Positions 1 through 8,502 of a stretch of 41,712 nt of DNA are shown here, one piece after another. Position numbers and translations under genes: made by a program. The first letter of the stretch is position 1. The number at the start of each line of letters is the position of its first letter. The stretch comes from an uncultured Chelatococcus sp. (GTDB lineage Bacteria; Pseudomonadota; Alphaproteobacteria; Rhizobiales; Beijerinckiaceae): contig CALMIK010000065.1 of the NCBI GenBank assembly GCA_937863995.1, positions 1-41,712 on the forward strand, in the 5' to 3' direction. The notes beneath the pieces were generated by a model that saw only the letters and a list, made by a program, of their open reading frames with translations, did not search any database and was not told where the DNA came from.

Positions 1-72
1 GCCAGAAACTTCCTCTCAGCCGTCAGTCTCGCAGCCGCAATCATATGGTGGACCTGATTGAGTCCGGACCTT

Positions 73-140
73 AAAGCGTTTTCAAGCAAAGTGGATACCG
101 CTTTGCGTGCAGAAAGGGCGTTAAATCAGAAACTTAAAGA
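73..140. repeat. Rhizobial-type intergenic repeat (RIME-like)
   Basis: The stretch reads AAAGCGTTTTCAAGCAAAGT and continues with a GGATACC core and a GCGTT-AAATCAGAAACTTAAAG end. GCAAAG (86-91) pairs with CTTTGC (101-106) around the GTGGATACC core. From memory it resembles short repeats scattered between genes in many Rhizobiales genomes. Only one copy is visible here, so the repeat call rests on that recollection. Confidence 0.5.
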
Positions 141-161
141 ATTTTTGCGTTTCAACGAAAC

Positions 162-187
162 GTCGAAATGCTTTAATACGTTTCGAC
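162..187. promoter_or_regulatory. Inverted repeat, possible operator
   Basis: GTCGAAA (162-168) and TTTCGAC (181-187) form a perfect 7-bp inverted repeat with a 12-nt spacer in AT-rich DNA upstream of the DnaA-IV-like gene. The right arm is part of TACGTTTCGAC-ATTTT (177-192), which recurs with one mismatch before hemF at 10962-10977. A regulator-binding role is inferred; no regulator is identified. Confidence 0.3.
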
Positions 188-521
188 ATTTTGCTGACAC
201 GCGAAATCGATTTAACTATCTGATTTTATAATATTTTCTGCACAAAAAGCGGCATTCGCCTTGCCTGAAAGCGCTTCAGCGCGGCACACCGCGTTCCATG
301 CCTCCACTTCATCGTCCCGGAGCCCAAGGTGCGCTTCGGAGATGCACGGGACGCCCGAATGCGAACGCGCCCAGCCACTTATCCGCGACATTGCGCATAG
401 AGCTGTCAATAACCCTCCATAACCTGTTGGCCGACTCTGAATAGGATGATAATCCTATATTCGCGAACCGACCTGCATTAGTAGGTATGATTTCCTTTTC
501 AAGACAGATGTGGAGGCTAAG

Positions 522-1010
522 ATGTCCTGGAACGATTCCGTTCAAGGCGGTGGTGGCCGCTTGCTGTATGAGACCATGATATGCCGCCAGTGCGAGGCTG
601 GAGCCGCCTCGGCGTTCCGCGCGCCCCTGACCCGCATGCGCGGCGCGCGCCGGGACGACGCGTCCATCGCGCTTGCACGCGCCGGAGCGATCTATCTCGC
701 AACTGGCTTTGGCCTGTCCGCCAGCGCGGCGGGCCGCGCGTTCGGCCGCCACCGTTCGACCGTCGATCACGCATGCCGGCGGATCGAGGAGCGGTGCGAC
801 GCGCAGCCGGATTTCGGCATCGCGATCGACTGCATGAGCCACGCGCTCGCCCTCCGCATCGCCGCTGTCGCACGGGAAGCGATGCGATGCGCGGACAATT
901 CATCTGCGTGGCGCGAGGGGCATGCGTCGCCAACATTCGGCCGGCCCGCCAGCTTCATGCACCTGCATGCGCAAACACCAGCGTGCCAAGGATTAGGAGG
1001 CGCGCAATGA
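522..1010 (+). CDS. DnaA domain IV-like helix-turn-helix protein
   Basis: This is a 162-residue protein. Residues about 52-90 resemble the DNA-binding domain IV of DnaA: an ARxxAIYLA helix, a GLSASAAGRAFGRHRSTVDHA turn-helix and a CRRIEE end, matching the DnaA signature (GR-H-T-V-ACRKI). The AAA+ ATPase part of DnaA is absent, so it is not an initiator by itself. ATG 522 is preferred because GGAGG lies at 512-516; an in-frame GTG at 510 is an alternative. The stop overlaps the next start by four bases (ATGA), so the two are probably translationally coupled. Rhizobiales commonly carry this pair. It is probably a DNA-binding regulator; its targets are unknown. Confidence 0.75.
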   Translation: MSWNDSVQGGGGRLLYETMICRQCEAGAASAFRAPLTRMRGARRDDASIALARAGAIYLATGFGLSASAAGRAFGRHRSTVDHACRRIEERCDAQPDFGIAIDCMSHALALRIAAVAREAMRCADNSSAWREGHASPTFGRPASFMHLHAQTPACQGLGGAQ

Positions 1011-1945
1011 TCCGCGACAACGCCCCTGATCACGACGAAACCGGACCCAGCATGCGCGACACCATTGCCGAGGCAGGGCGCCTGCTGCGCCACCTGTACG
1101 ATCCCGGACACACAGCCGTCATCGGCAGTCTCGCCCCGGACAGGGTCATCCTGTCGAGCACGCGCAACGGCGTGTCGCTCGGCCGGGGAACGGTAGCGGT
1201 TTCCGCCGCCGATCTCCTGCTGCAACGCGGCTTGGTGCGCGAGGCATCGCGCGGCGCTTTTGCCGTCACCGATGCAGGGCGTGCGATGGCTGGACGATTC
1301 GCCGACAACCTGGAGGAGCGCGCCGTCGATGTCGTCCCGGTTGCGCCGATGCCGAGCCGCAAGGGCCGGCCCGCCAACCCGCGCCGCACGGCAAAAGCGA
1401 AAGCCGCCCCGGTGGAGAGGGCCGTCGCGCCGCCGGGCCGCATCATCGGCGAAGCCACGCTGCAGCATGAGGGCGAAGCCGTCACGGTGCAGGTAAACGA
1501 GGCCGAGAGCCCGCTCGCGTGGCTGCACCGGCGCCGCGACCGCACCGGCGTGCCCTTCATCGACGCCACCTGCTTCGAGGCAGGAGAACGGCTGCGCCGC
1601 GACATGACGATGGCCCGCATCATGCCGCGCATCACCAGCAGATGGTCGCCGTCCACGGGAGGCGGCAGCGGCCCCGCCGCCGCCACCGACGCCATGGTTT
1701 CCGCCCGCCAGCGGCTCGACCGGGCGCTCGACGCTGTCGATGGCGACTATGCCGGCATCCTGCTCGACGTATGCGGCTTCCTGAAGCGCATCGAAGACGT
1801 GGAACGCGAGCGTCACTGGCCGCCGCGCTCGGGAAAGGTGGTGCTGAAACTCGCCCTGCAGCGTCTCGCGACGCATTACGGCATTGCCCGCGAGGCGCGG
1901 GGGCCGGACAAGGCCGGGCACATCAGAAGCTGGCTGGCAGGCTGA
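1007..1945 (+). CDS. DUF6456 domain protein
   Basis: This is a 312-residue protein. The N-terminal 100 residues look like a small winged-helix-type fold (LLQRGLVREASRGAFAVTDAGRAMA). A basic linker rich in Arg, Lys and Pro follows. The C-terminal half (about 165-305) matches the alphaproteobacterial DUF6456 family, with ESPLAWLHRRRD, FEAGERLRRD and the conserved end DVCGFLKRIEDVERERHWPPRSGKVVLKLALQRLA. A perfect AGGAGG at 995-1000 precedes ATG 1007, which overlaps the stop of the upstream HTH gene. No enzymatic motif is visible, and the fold and basic linker suggest DNA binding. Function is unknown; co-transcription with the DnaA-IV-like gene suggests a joint role. Confidence 0.8.
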   Translation: MIRDNAPDHDETGPSMRDTIAEAGRLLRHLYDPGHTAVIGSLAPDRVILSSTRNGVSLGRGTVAVSAADLLLQRGLVREASRGAFAVTDAGRAMAGRFADNLEERAVDVVPVAPMPSRKGRPANPRRTAKAKAAPVERAVAPPGRIIGEATLQHEGEAVTVQVNEAESPLAWLHRRRDRTGVPFIDATCFEAGERLRRDMTMARIMPRITSRWSPSTGGGSGPAAATDAMVSARQRLDRALDAVDGDYAGILLDVCGFLKRIEDVERERHWPPRSGKVVLKLALQRLATHYGIAREARGPDKAGHIRSWLAG

Positions 1946-1981
1946 GGCTGCCACGGTAACTGCAAGTCGAGAGCGCCAAAT

Positions 1982-2011
1982 AAAAAGAAATCCGGCCGAA
2001 AGGCCGGATTT
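1982..2011. terminator. Bidirectional intrinsic terminator
   Basis: A perfect 10-bp stem, AAATCCGGCC (1988-1997) and GGCCGGATTT (2002-2011), closes a GAAA tetraloop between the convergent DUF6456 (+) and 3-hydroxybutyryl-CoA dehydrogenase (-) genes. On the minus strand the stem is followed by a T-rich tail (TTCTTTTTA), so it is the stronger terminator for the dehydrogenase. Confidence 0.8.
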
Positions 2012-2052
2012 CATGCTCTTCAGCTCATGCCGCCAGGGCGCAAAAGTCTGCC

Positions 2053-2934
2053 TCAGCGCGTGGGCACCGGCTTCTCGCCGCGATAATCGTAGAAGCCGCG
2101 GCGGGTCTTGCGTCCGAGCCAGCCGGCTTCGACGTACTTCACCAGCAGCGGGCACGGACGGTACTTGGAATCAGCCAGCCCTTCGTAGAGCACCTGCATG
2201 ATCGACAGGCAGGTGTCGAGACCGATGAAATCGGCAAGCTGCAGCGGCCCCATGGGGTGGTTGGCGCCAAGCTTGAGCGCCGTGTCGATGGACTCGACCG
2301 AACCCACGCCCTCGTAAAGCGTGTAGATCGCCTCGTTGATCATCGGCAGCAGGATGCGGTTGACGATGAAGCCGGGGAAATCTTCGGCCACGGTGATCGT
2401 CTTGCCAAGCCGCTCCACCAGCACGCGGGTCGCCTGATAGGTATCTTCCCCGGTGGCAATGCCGCGGATGACCTCGACGAGCTGCATCACCGGCACCGGG
2501 TTCATGAAGTGGATGCCGATGAACTGCTCGGGGCGATCGGTGGTCGACGCAAGGCGCGTGACCGAGATCGACGACGTGTTCGTGCCGATGATAGCGGAAG
2601 GCTTCAGGGCCGGGCACAGCGCCTGGAAGATCTTGCGCTTGATTTCCTCGCTCTCGACCGCGGCCTCGATGACGATGTCGCTGTCGCCGAAGTCCGCGTA
2701 GGTAGCGGCTGGCACGATGCGCGACAGGATAAGCCCACGCTCGTCCTCGCTCAGCGTGCCCTTCGACACCTGCCGCGACAGGTTGCCGTTGATGGTGGCG
2801 AGGCCGGCGTTGATGCGTTCCTCGTTGATGTCGTTGAGCGCGACCTCGTAGCCGGCCGCCGCAGCGACCTGCACGATGCCGCTACCCATCTGGCCCGCCC
2901 CGATGACGCCCACCTTGCGAATTTCGATCGACAT
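2053..2934 (-). CDS. hbd: 3-hydroxybutyryl-CoA dehydrogenase
   Basis: This is a 293-residue soluble NAD(P)-dependent dehydrogenase that interconverts 3-hydroxybutyryl-CoA and acetoacetyl-CoA. The Rossmann glycine motif GAGQMGSG lies at residues 12-19. The catalytic region IHFMNPVPVM is present with its His, as is the C-terminal domain signature (NHPMGPLQLADFIGLD). Length is typical for single-function Hbd/PaaH proteins, not the fused FadB type. It lies downstream of etfB-etfA, an order common in Rhizobiales, and probably works in short-chain acyl-CoA or polyhydroxybutyrate metabolism. A hairpin in the 163-nt gap to etfA suggests partial transcriptional uncoupling. The assignment is secure; the physiological direction is not. 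Confidence 0.93.
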   Translation of the reverse strand: MSIEIRKVGVIGAGQMGSGIVQVAAAAGYEVALNDINEERINAGLATINGNLSRQVSKGTLSEDERGLILSRIVPAATYADFGDSDIVIEAAVESEEIKRKIFQALCPALKPSAIIGTNTSSISVTRLASTTDRPEQFIGIHFMNPVPVMQLVEVIRGIATGEDTYQATRVLVERLGKTITVAEDFPGFIVNRILLPMINEAIYTLYEGVGSVESIDTALKLGANHPMGPLQLADFIGLDTCLSIMQVLYEGLADSKYRPCPLLVKYVEAGWLGRKTRRGFYDYRGEKPVPTR

Positions 2935-3037
2935 GTCGTCCGTCCGTTCTAAGGTTGCTGAATGGTATCAAGCGCGGGAACATCCCGTCGCCGCCCTTCG
3001 TCGCCGGGCACCTTATAGATACATTTTGACGTATTTT

Positions 3038-3067
3038 CTTCAGGCGGACGATCAAATCCGCCTGAAG
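3038..3067. other. Strong hairpin between etfA and hbd
   Basis: CTTCAGGCGGA (3038-3048) and TCCGCCTGAAG (3057-3067) form a perfect 11-bp stem with an 8-nt loop. Both flanking genes are on the minus strand. On that strand the stem is followed by AAAATACG, not a T tract, so it is not a canonical intrinsic terminator. It may protect the 3' end of the etfBA mRNA or cause partial termination. Confidence 0.6.
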
Positions 3068-3097
3068 CAATTATCGTGAGGCGCAATGGGCTTAATC

Positions 3098-4030
3098 TCA
3101 GCCCAGCGCCTTCTCCAGCTCGGGAACGACCTTGAAAAGGTCGCCGACGACGCCGTAATCGGCCACCTGGAAAATCGGCGCCTCTTCGTCCTTGTTGATG
3201 GCGACGATCACCTTGCTGTCCTTCATGCCGGCAAGATGCTGGATGGCGCCGGAAATGCCGACCGCGACGTAGAGATCGGGCGCGACGACCTTGCCGGTCT
3301 GGCCCACCTGCAGGTCGTTGGCCGCATAGCCTGCATCGACTGCCGCGCGGCTCGCGCCGATCGCGGCGCCGAGCTTGTCGGCAAGCGGCGCGATGACCGC
3401 CTGGAACTGCTCAGACGAGCCAAGCGCGCGACCGCCCGAAACGATCACCTTCGCAGCCGTCAACTCGGGCCGTTCGGACTTCGCCACTTCTTCGCCCTTG
3501 AACTGCGACACAGCCGGATCGGCCGCCACCGCCACCGCCTCGACCGGAGCCGAACCGCCGGCGCCCGCCGCCTTGAAGCCCGTGGTGCGGATGGTCAGGA
3601 TGACCTTGGCATCCGTCGTCTGCACGGTCTCGATGGCGTTGCCGGCATAGATCGGATGCTCGAACGTGTCGGGCGAGATCACCTTGGTCACGTCCGAAAC
3701 CTGCGCCACGTCGAGCAGCGCGGAGATGCGCGGCAGCACGTTCTTGCCGTTCGAGGAAGAGGGCGCGACCAGCGCCTTGTAGCCATCGGCAAGGCCGGCG
3801 ACCAGCGCGGCCAGCGGCTCGGCCAGCCCGTGGGCGTAGATGGCGTCATCGGCCAGCAGCACCTTCTCGACGCCCTCGAGCGCCGCAGCCGCATCGGCGG
3901 CAGCACGCGCATTGTGGCCGGCAACCAGCACATGCACCGGCTGGCCGAGCTCGCGCGCCGCCGTGAGCGCCTTCGCGGTGCCGTCCTTGAGCGCGGTATT
4001 GTCGTGATCGGCAATGAGCAACGTCGTCAT
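3098..4030 (-). CDS. etfA: Electron transfer flavoprotein, alpha subunit
   Basis: This 310-residue protein is the FAD-carrying alpha subunit of the heterodimer that passes electrons from acyl-CoA and other flavoprotein dehydrogenases to ETF:quinone oxidoreductase. The C-terminal FAD-binding half is well conserved: [12 protein letters not shown], then [23 protein letters not shown] and the [16 protein letters not shown] motif, ending with [21 protein letters not shown]. Only two bases separate it from etfB, so the two are co-translated. Length is typical for bacterial EtfA. Confidence 0.96.
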   Translation of the reverse strand: MTTLLIADHDNTALKDGTAKALTAARELGQPVHVLVAGHNARAAADAAAALEGVEKVLLADDAIYAHGLAEPLAALVAGLADGYKALVAPSSSNGKNVLPRISALLDVAQVSDVTKVISPDTFEHPIYAGNAIETVQTTDAKVILTIRTTGFKAAGAGGSAPVEAVAVAADPAVSQFKGEEVAKSERPELTAAKVIVSGGRALGSSEQFQAVIAPLADKLGAAIGASRAAVDAGYAANDLQVGQTGKVVAPDLYVAVGISGAIQHLAGMKDSKVIVAINKDEEAPIFQVADYGVVGDLFKVVPELEKALG

Positions 4031-4032
4031 GA

Positions 4033-4779
4033 TCAGAGAACTCCCGCTTCCTTGAGCTTCGACACCAGCTCCGCGGCGTCGGCCACCTTGACGCCCGCCT
4101 GGCGCTTGGCCGGCTCGGTCGTGTTGAGCACCTTGAGGCGCGGCGCGACATCGACGCCGAGTTCCTCGGGCGTGGTCTCGGCGATCGGCTTCTTCTTCGC
4201 CTTCATGATGTTGGGCAGCGAAGCGTAGCGCGGCTCGTTGAGGCGCAGGTCCGTGGTGATAATGGCGGGAAGCTTCAGCGACACGGTCTGCAGGCCGCCG
4301 TCGACCTCACGCGTCACATCGACGCTGTCCGCGCCGAGCTCGACCTTGGAAGCGAAAGTGCCCTGCCCCCAGCCCAGCAGCGCGGCGAGGATCTGGCCCG
4401 TCTGGTTGGAATCGTCGTCGATCGCCTGCTTGCCGAGAATGACGAGGTCGGGCTTCTCCTGCTCGACGATCTTGGCCAGCACCTTGGCGACGGCAAGCGG
4501 CTCCACACGGCCTTCCGCCTTCACCAGGATGCCGCGGTCGGCGCCGACCGCGAGGCCCGAGCGCAGCGTCTCGGTTGCCTGCGCCGGGCCGATGGAGACG
4601 ACGATCACCTCGGTCACCTTGCCGGCTTCCTTGAGGCGCAGCGCCTCCTCGACGGCGATCTCGTCGAAGGGGTTGATCGACTGCTTGACGTTGGCGAGAT
4701 CAACGCCCGTGCCATCCGGCTTGACCCGGATCTTGACGTTATAGTCCACCACCCGCTTGACGGGCACCAGTACTTTCAT
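4033..4779 (-). CDS. etfB: Electron transfer flavoprotein, beta subunit
   Basis: This 248-residue protein is the partner of EtfA. It begins [20 protein letters not shown], a signature EtfB start, and carries the AMP-binding region ([24 protein letters not shown]) and the dehydrogenase-docking region [22 protein letters not shown] sits just before ATG 4779. A 258-nt gap separates it from the adenosyltransferase gene upstream, enough for its own promoter, although both are on the same strand. Confidence 0.96.
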   Translation of the reverse strand: MKVLVPVKRVVDYNVKIRVKPDGTGVDLANVKQSINPFDEIAVEEALRLKEAGKVTEVIVVSIGPAQATETLRSGLAVGADRGILVKAEGRVEPLAVAKVLAKIVEQEKPDLVILGKQAIDDDSNQTGQILAALLGWGQGTFASKVELGADSVDVTREVDGGLQTVSLKLPAIITTDLRLNEPRYASLPNIMKAKKKPIAETTPEELGVDVAPRLKVLNTTEPAKRQAGVKVADAAELVSKLKEAGVL

Positions 4780-5037
4780 TGACGGTCTCCTTGGCGTATT
4801 CCTGAATCCGTATTCGCTTGAAATCGCTTACGATTATTTCCGGACGATCATGACCTCCGCGTGCATGCCCGCAATGCGGCCCCGCCCCGCGATCGTCAAC
4901 GACCAACCCCTGCTCCCCTGCTTCTTTAGAAGCGGCCTAACACCTGTTTGATCCGGCTGGGCAGACCGTAACGAGGCAGGATCGGGCTTGTCAATCTCCG
5001 TTGCGGAAGTTCCCGCGCGCAGGCGGCCGCGCGCGCC

Positions 5038-5610
5038 TCAGCGATCGGCGCCGGGCCGCCACAGCACATCGCGCGAGCCGTTGTCGTTGGCGGCGCGCGC
5101 AAGCACGAAAAGCAGGTCGGAGAGCCGGTTGAGATAGCGCAGCAACTCATCCGACACCTGGCCCGGCTCATGCGCGGCAAGCGCGAAGGCGGTCCGTTCG
5201 GCGCGGCGGCAGACGGTGCGCGCGAGGTGCAGCGCGGCGGAAGCGGGCGTGCCGCCCGGCAGCACGAAGGAGCGCAGCGGCGCAAGCGAACCGTTGAAAG
5301 CGTCTATGTCGGTCTCGAGCCGCTCGACCTGTGACGCGACGATGCGCAGCGCCTCGAACTGCTGCGGCTCACCGCTCGGCGGGGTGGAAAGATCCGCGCC
5401 GAGATCGAACAGGTCGTTCTGGACGCGGGCGAGGCTGGCGTCGATCTCGCCAGACGTATGGAGCCGCGCCAGCCCGATCGCGGCGTTGGCCTCGTCGACG
5501 TCGCCGAGCGCCGCGACGCGCAGGTCGTGCTTGCCGCGCCGCTCGCCGCCGGTCAGGCCGGTGGTGCCGTCGTCGCCGGTGCGGGTGTAGATGCGGTTGA
5601 GTCGAACCAT
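5038..5610 (-). CDS. ATP:cob(I)alamin adenosyltransferase, PduO type
   Basis: This 190-residue enzyme transfers the adenosyl group of ATP to cob(I)alamin to make adenosylcobalamin. The N-terminal ATP-binding motif TRTGDDGTTGLTGG (residues 9-22) is intact. So are the conserved LPGGTPASAALHLARTVCRRAER segment and LRYLNRLSDLLFVLAR near the C-terminus. This is the trimeric PduO family (Cob_adeno_trans), not CobA/BtuR. Only 12 nt separate it from the HIG1-like gene upstream. The neighbouring etf and hbd genes fit an indirect link through methylmalonyl-CoA mutase, which is inferred. The C-terminus lacks a conserved tail, as in many rhizobial members. Confidence 0.92.
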   Translation of the reverse strand: MVRLNRIYTRTGDDGTTGLTGGERRGKHDLRVAALGDVDEANAAIGLARLHTSGEIDASLARVQNDLFDLGADLSTPPSGEPQQFEALRIVASQVERLETDIDAFNGSLAPLRSFVLPGGTPASAALHLARTVCRRAERTAFALAAHEPGQVSDELLRYLNRLSDLLFVLARAANDNGSRDVLWRPGADR

Positions 5611-5622
5611 GCCTGCCGCTCC

Positions 5623-5814
5623 TCAGCGCGCGCCGAGCCACAGCACCAGCAGCACCACCACGATGGCGGCGAACTGGAAAAGCACGCGAAGCTGCATGAG
5701 CTTCTGCGACCGCTCCGGGCTGCCGCCGCGCATCATGTTGATGAGGCCGAGCACGAGCACGACGACGACCGCCCCGGCCGTCAGCGGCACAAGCACGTAG
5801 CCGATTGGTCCCAT
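5623..5814 (-). CDS. Twin transmembrane HIG1-domain protein
   Basis: This is a 63-residue inner-membrane protein with two hydrophobic helices (about 5-25 and 44-61). They are joined by a basic loop, RGGSPERSQKLMQLRVLFQ, that matches the HIG1 pattern (R-x-Q-x-L-M-R-RV-Q). In mitochondria HIG1 proteins help assemble respiratory supercomplexes; the bacterial function is not established. Small proteins of this type often precede the adenosyltransferase gene in Rhizobiales, consistent with the 12-nt spacing here. Confidence 0.8.
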   Translation of the reverse strand: MGPIGYVLVPLTAGAVVVVLVLGLINMMRGGSPERSQKLMQLRVLFQFAAIVVVLLVLWLGAR

Positions 5815-5862
5815 GATCGTCCCTCCGATTCTTGTTGTTTGCGTTCTTGTCGTTTTCGCCCG

Positions 5863-8418
5863 TCAGTCGCGGCGCAGCAGCCGCTCCAGATAGTCGCGCT
5901 CCTCGTTCGGGCGCGTCGGGTCGCCAAGGCGCCGACGCAGCTCCTCCAGGATGCGCCTTGCGCGCACCACGGCCGATTCGTCCGCGCCCGGCACGCGCGT
6001 GTCGCCGTCGGACCAGCGGCGGTTGCCTGTCGTGCGGCCCAGCGGGTCACGCCCGCCCGGCTCCTGCGCGTTCTGGTCGCCGGGCTCGCCGTTCTCGCCC
6101 TGCTGGGCCTGTTGCATCTGCTGCGCGAGGCCCTGCGCGCCGTTGAGCAGCGCCTGCAGCGCCCGGCCCTGCGCGTCGACGGCTCCGTCGCCGTCGCCCT
6201 CCGCGAGGCGCTCCTCGGCGTCACGCATGGCGCGTTCGGCGGCGTCGAAACCGGGCTCCGCGGCCAATCCCTGATCCGCTAGTCCCTGTTGCAGGCGTTC
6301 GAGCTGCCGGCGTAGCGCCTGCTGGCGACCGGGCAGGTTGCCGCTGCCTTCGCCCGCTCCCTGGCCCGTACCTTGGCCAGTGCCCTGACCTTGACCTGTT
6401 CCTTGGCCCTGTCCGGGCTGCTCCCCGCCTTGCTGTGCCTCGCCGCCTTCCGCCAGTTCGTTGTTCTGGCGGAACGTGTCGTCGCGCAGCCGCTGCTGGT
6501 TGCGGATCATGCCGTCGAGGGAGCGCAACGCGCGGCCTGCCTCGCCGGCCTGCGAGCCGCCCTCGTTGCCCTGCGCCATCTGCATGTTATCGAGAATGTC
6601 GCGCAATTGCTCCATGAGTTGCTGAGCGCCCGCGACATCGCCCTCGCGCGCGAGGCGCTCCATGCGATCGATCATCGCCGCGAGTTCCTCGGGCGTGATG
6701 GTGCGGCTGGGCTGGCCGCTGTTCTGCGCGCTTTGGTCGCGGTTGCGCGACTGGTTGCGCGCCATCTCGGACAGGTGCCGGTTGAGCGCTTCGCGCAGCT
6801 CCTGCGCGAGGCGGGCGACTTCCTCGGGCGGCGCGTTGCGGTCGATGGCTTCCTGCAGCGCCTGCTGGGCAGCGCGCAGCGCCTTTTCGGTGTCGGATGC
6901 GTCGCCGTCCTCGATCACGACCGCCATGTTCCAGAGGAACTCGGCCGCATCGACGAGATCCTGCTGATCGCGCGCGTTCGACAGCAGCTTCTCCGCCGTC
7001 ACCAGCCCGAGATAAACCGACGCTTCCGGCGTGAACCGCTCGGGCGCGATCCTGAGCGCCCGGAGCGCCATGCGCACGTCGCGCCAGTCGTGCGGGCGGA
7101 ACACAAGGTTGCGCCGCTGCTCGACCAGCGCCCGCGCCACCGGATTGATGAACGCGCGCTGCGGCAGCGTCAACGAAAGCGTCTCGCTGCGCCCTTCCTG
7201 TCCGGCGGCGTCGCGCGCAACGAGCGTCAGCCGCACGTCCGCCCCCGCCCACGGATGAGCGGCGAGATCGGCGGTGGTGCGCAGTTCCTGCGGCTCCTCG
7301 CCGCCGCGCGGCAGCGGCAGCGCGATGACGGGCGCCGGCACCAGCGCCTGCTCAGCCGCGTCTCCCGGCAGAGAAACGATGCCCTGCGCCTGCGTCACGC
7401 CGTAATCGTCGCCGGCGCGGTAAACGATGGTGAGGCCGCCACGGCGCGTGGCCTCGGGCTTGTCGACGAAATCGATGGCCGGCGGATCGTCGGGAATGGC
7501 GGCGATGGCCAGCGTGGCACGGTCGCCGTCGGCGGCGACGCTGACACGCGCCATTCCCGCCACTTCGTAGCGCCGCTCGGCGATGCCGTCGCCCGACTGC
7601 GCCGCCGCAACCGGATGCAACCCGCCCTCGGTTTCGACATTGCCGGCCAGATGCTCGCCGTCCTGCCCCGCGAAGCGCAGCACCAGCACGCTGCCCACCG
7701 GCACCGAAACATCGCGCGCCCCGGCCCTGGCGAGATCGAGCATCACCGGCGGCAGGCGCGTGTATGCGGGCGGATCGATCCAGCCGTCGACGCGTTGCGC
7801 CACCTGGTCGGCGGGCTGTGCGGATCGCCAGTCGAAGGCGAGCGACAGCCGCCGCCCGCGTTCGCCGCCCGCGACGAACGCCGCCGCCACCAGCCCCACG
7901 ATGAGCGCGCCACGCAGGCCGTAATAATCGTATGAGGCGGTTTCGGGCCGGGGCGCGGGTGCGCGCAGGCTCTCCACCGCATTCTCGGCGCGGCGGCGGT
8001 GCAGCGCCCACAGCGCCCGGCTCGCGGGATCGTCGAGGCCCAGCGCCTGTGTGTCGTCGAGCAGGCTGGCGGGATCGGGCAACCGGGCGGAACCCGCGCC
8101 GGCGTCGAGCACGCGCAACGCCTCCTGCCGCGACGGATAGCGCCGCGCAATGGCGGGAACGCAGGCGGCGATGAACACGGCCGCGAACAGCAGCGTGCCC
8201 GCCATGCGACCCGCCGCCGGCAGCAGCGACCAGAAGCCAAGCCACGACAGCACGACGAACACGCCCGCGACGCCCAACGGCAGCCACAGGCGCGGCCATA
8301 CGTCGCCGATATAGAGCGAGGCGCGGGAAATACGCACGGCGCGTTCCAGCCGCGCCCTCGCGGCGTGGTCCGGCGCCCGTCCGTCGGGAGCGCGTCGCTC
8401 CCGGCCTGTCCCGCTCAC
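5863..8418 (-). CDS. TIGR02302-family large membrane protein (DUF4175)
   Basis: This is an 851-residue protein. The N-terminal part has two hydrophobic helices (about 45-65 and 72-90) and a third at about 168-188. A large, probably periplasmic, beta-rich region follows, with WIDPPAYTRLPPV and FVDKPEATRRGGLTIVYRAGDDYGV. The last third is helical and rich in Gln, Arg and Glu, interrupted by a Gly/Gln repeat, and ends RRILEELRRRLGDPTRPNEERDYLERLLRRD, a typical family ending. The start is GTG 8418 with GGACGG upstream; an overlapping ATG 8423 is out of frame. Function is unknown and it is restricted mainly to alphaproteobacteria. It often sits near lysA; here hemF, an ABC transporter and trmL lie between. 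Confidence 0.88.
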   Translation of the reverse strand: MSGTGRERRAPDGRAPDHAARARLERAVRISRASLYIGDVWPRLWLPLGVAGVFVVLSWLGFWSLLPAAGRMAGTLLFAAVFIAACVPAIARRYPSRQEALRVLDAGAGSARLPDPASLLDDTQALGLDDPASRALWALHRRRAENAVESLRAPAPRPETASYDYYGLRGALIVGLVAAAFVAGGERGRRLSLAFDWRSAQPADQVAQRVDGWIDPPAYTRLPPVMLDLARAGARDVSVPVGSVLVLRFAGQDGEHLAGNVETEGGLHPVAAAQSGDGIAERRYEVAGMARVSVAADGDRATLAIAAIPDDPPAIDFVDKPEATRRGGLTIVYRAGDDYGVTQAQGIVSLPGDAAEQALVPAPVIALPLPRGGEEPQELRTTADLAAHPWAGADVRLTLVARDAAGQEGRSETLSLTLPQRAFINPVARALVEQRRNLVFRPHDWRDVRMALRALRIAPERFTPEASVYLGLVTAEKLLSNARDQQDLVDAAEFLWNMAVVIEDGDASDTEKALRAAQQALQEAIDRNAPPEEVARLAQELREALNRHLSEMARNQSRNRDQSAQNSGQPSRTITPEELAAMIDRMERLAREGDVAGAQQLMEQLRDILDNMQMAQGNEGGSQAGEAGRALRSLDGMIRNQQRLRDDTFRQNNELAEGGEAQQGGEQPGQGQGTGQGQGTGQGTGQGAGEGSGNLPGRQQALRRQLERLQQGLADQGLAAEPGFDAAERAMRDAEERLAEGDGDGAVDAQGRALQALLNGAQGLAQQMQQAQQGENGEPGDQNAQEPGGRDPLGRTTGNRRWSDGDTRVPGADESAVVRARRILEELRRRLGDPTRPNEERDYLERLLRRD
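6346..6424 (-). repeat. In-frame Gly/Gln coding repeat
   Basis: Within the TIGR02302 gene, imperfect units of about 6-12 nt encode tandem GQGTGQ-type residues, framed by GGEQPGQ and GAGEGSG. It is a low-complexity, probably disordered linker and is prone to length change by slippage. Confidence 0.75.
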
Positions 8419-8502
8419 GTCATCCGTCCTTGCATTGCCATAGCGGTTGAAACGTTAGCATGCCGGATCGACGATCGCACGCCCCCATAATAATCGGACC
8501 GT

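Larger units (their letters stand above)
1..521. other. Non-coding leader region with repeat and inverted repeat
   Basis: I see no convincing gene here. The stretch around 120-240 is AT-rich compared with the rest of the window, as expected for a promoter region of the downstream pair. It contains a rhizobial-type intergenic repeat (about 73-140) and an inverted repeat GTCGAAA-N12-TTTCGAC (162-168 and 181-187). The start of the window may cut a neighbouring locus. Confidence 0.6.

Noticed and set aside
121..137. TTAA-TTAA pair as a CtrA site
   Set aside because: The spacer is 9 nt instead of 7 and the sequence is part of the rhizobial-type repeat.
581..1006. Upstream extension of the DUF6456 frame
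   Set aside because: It overlaps the DnaA-IV-like gene almost completely, and a perfect AGGAGG marks ATG 1007.
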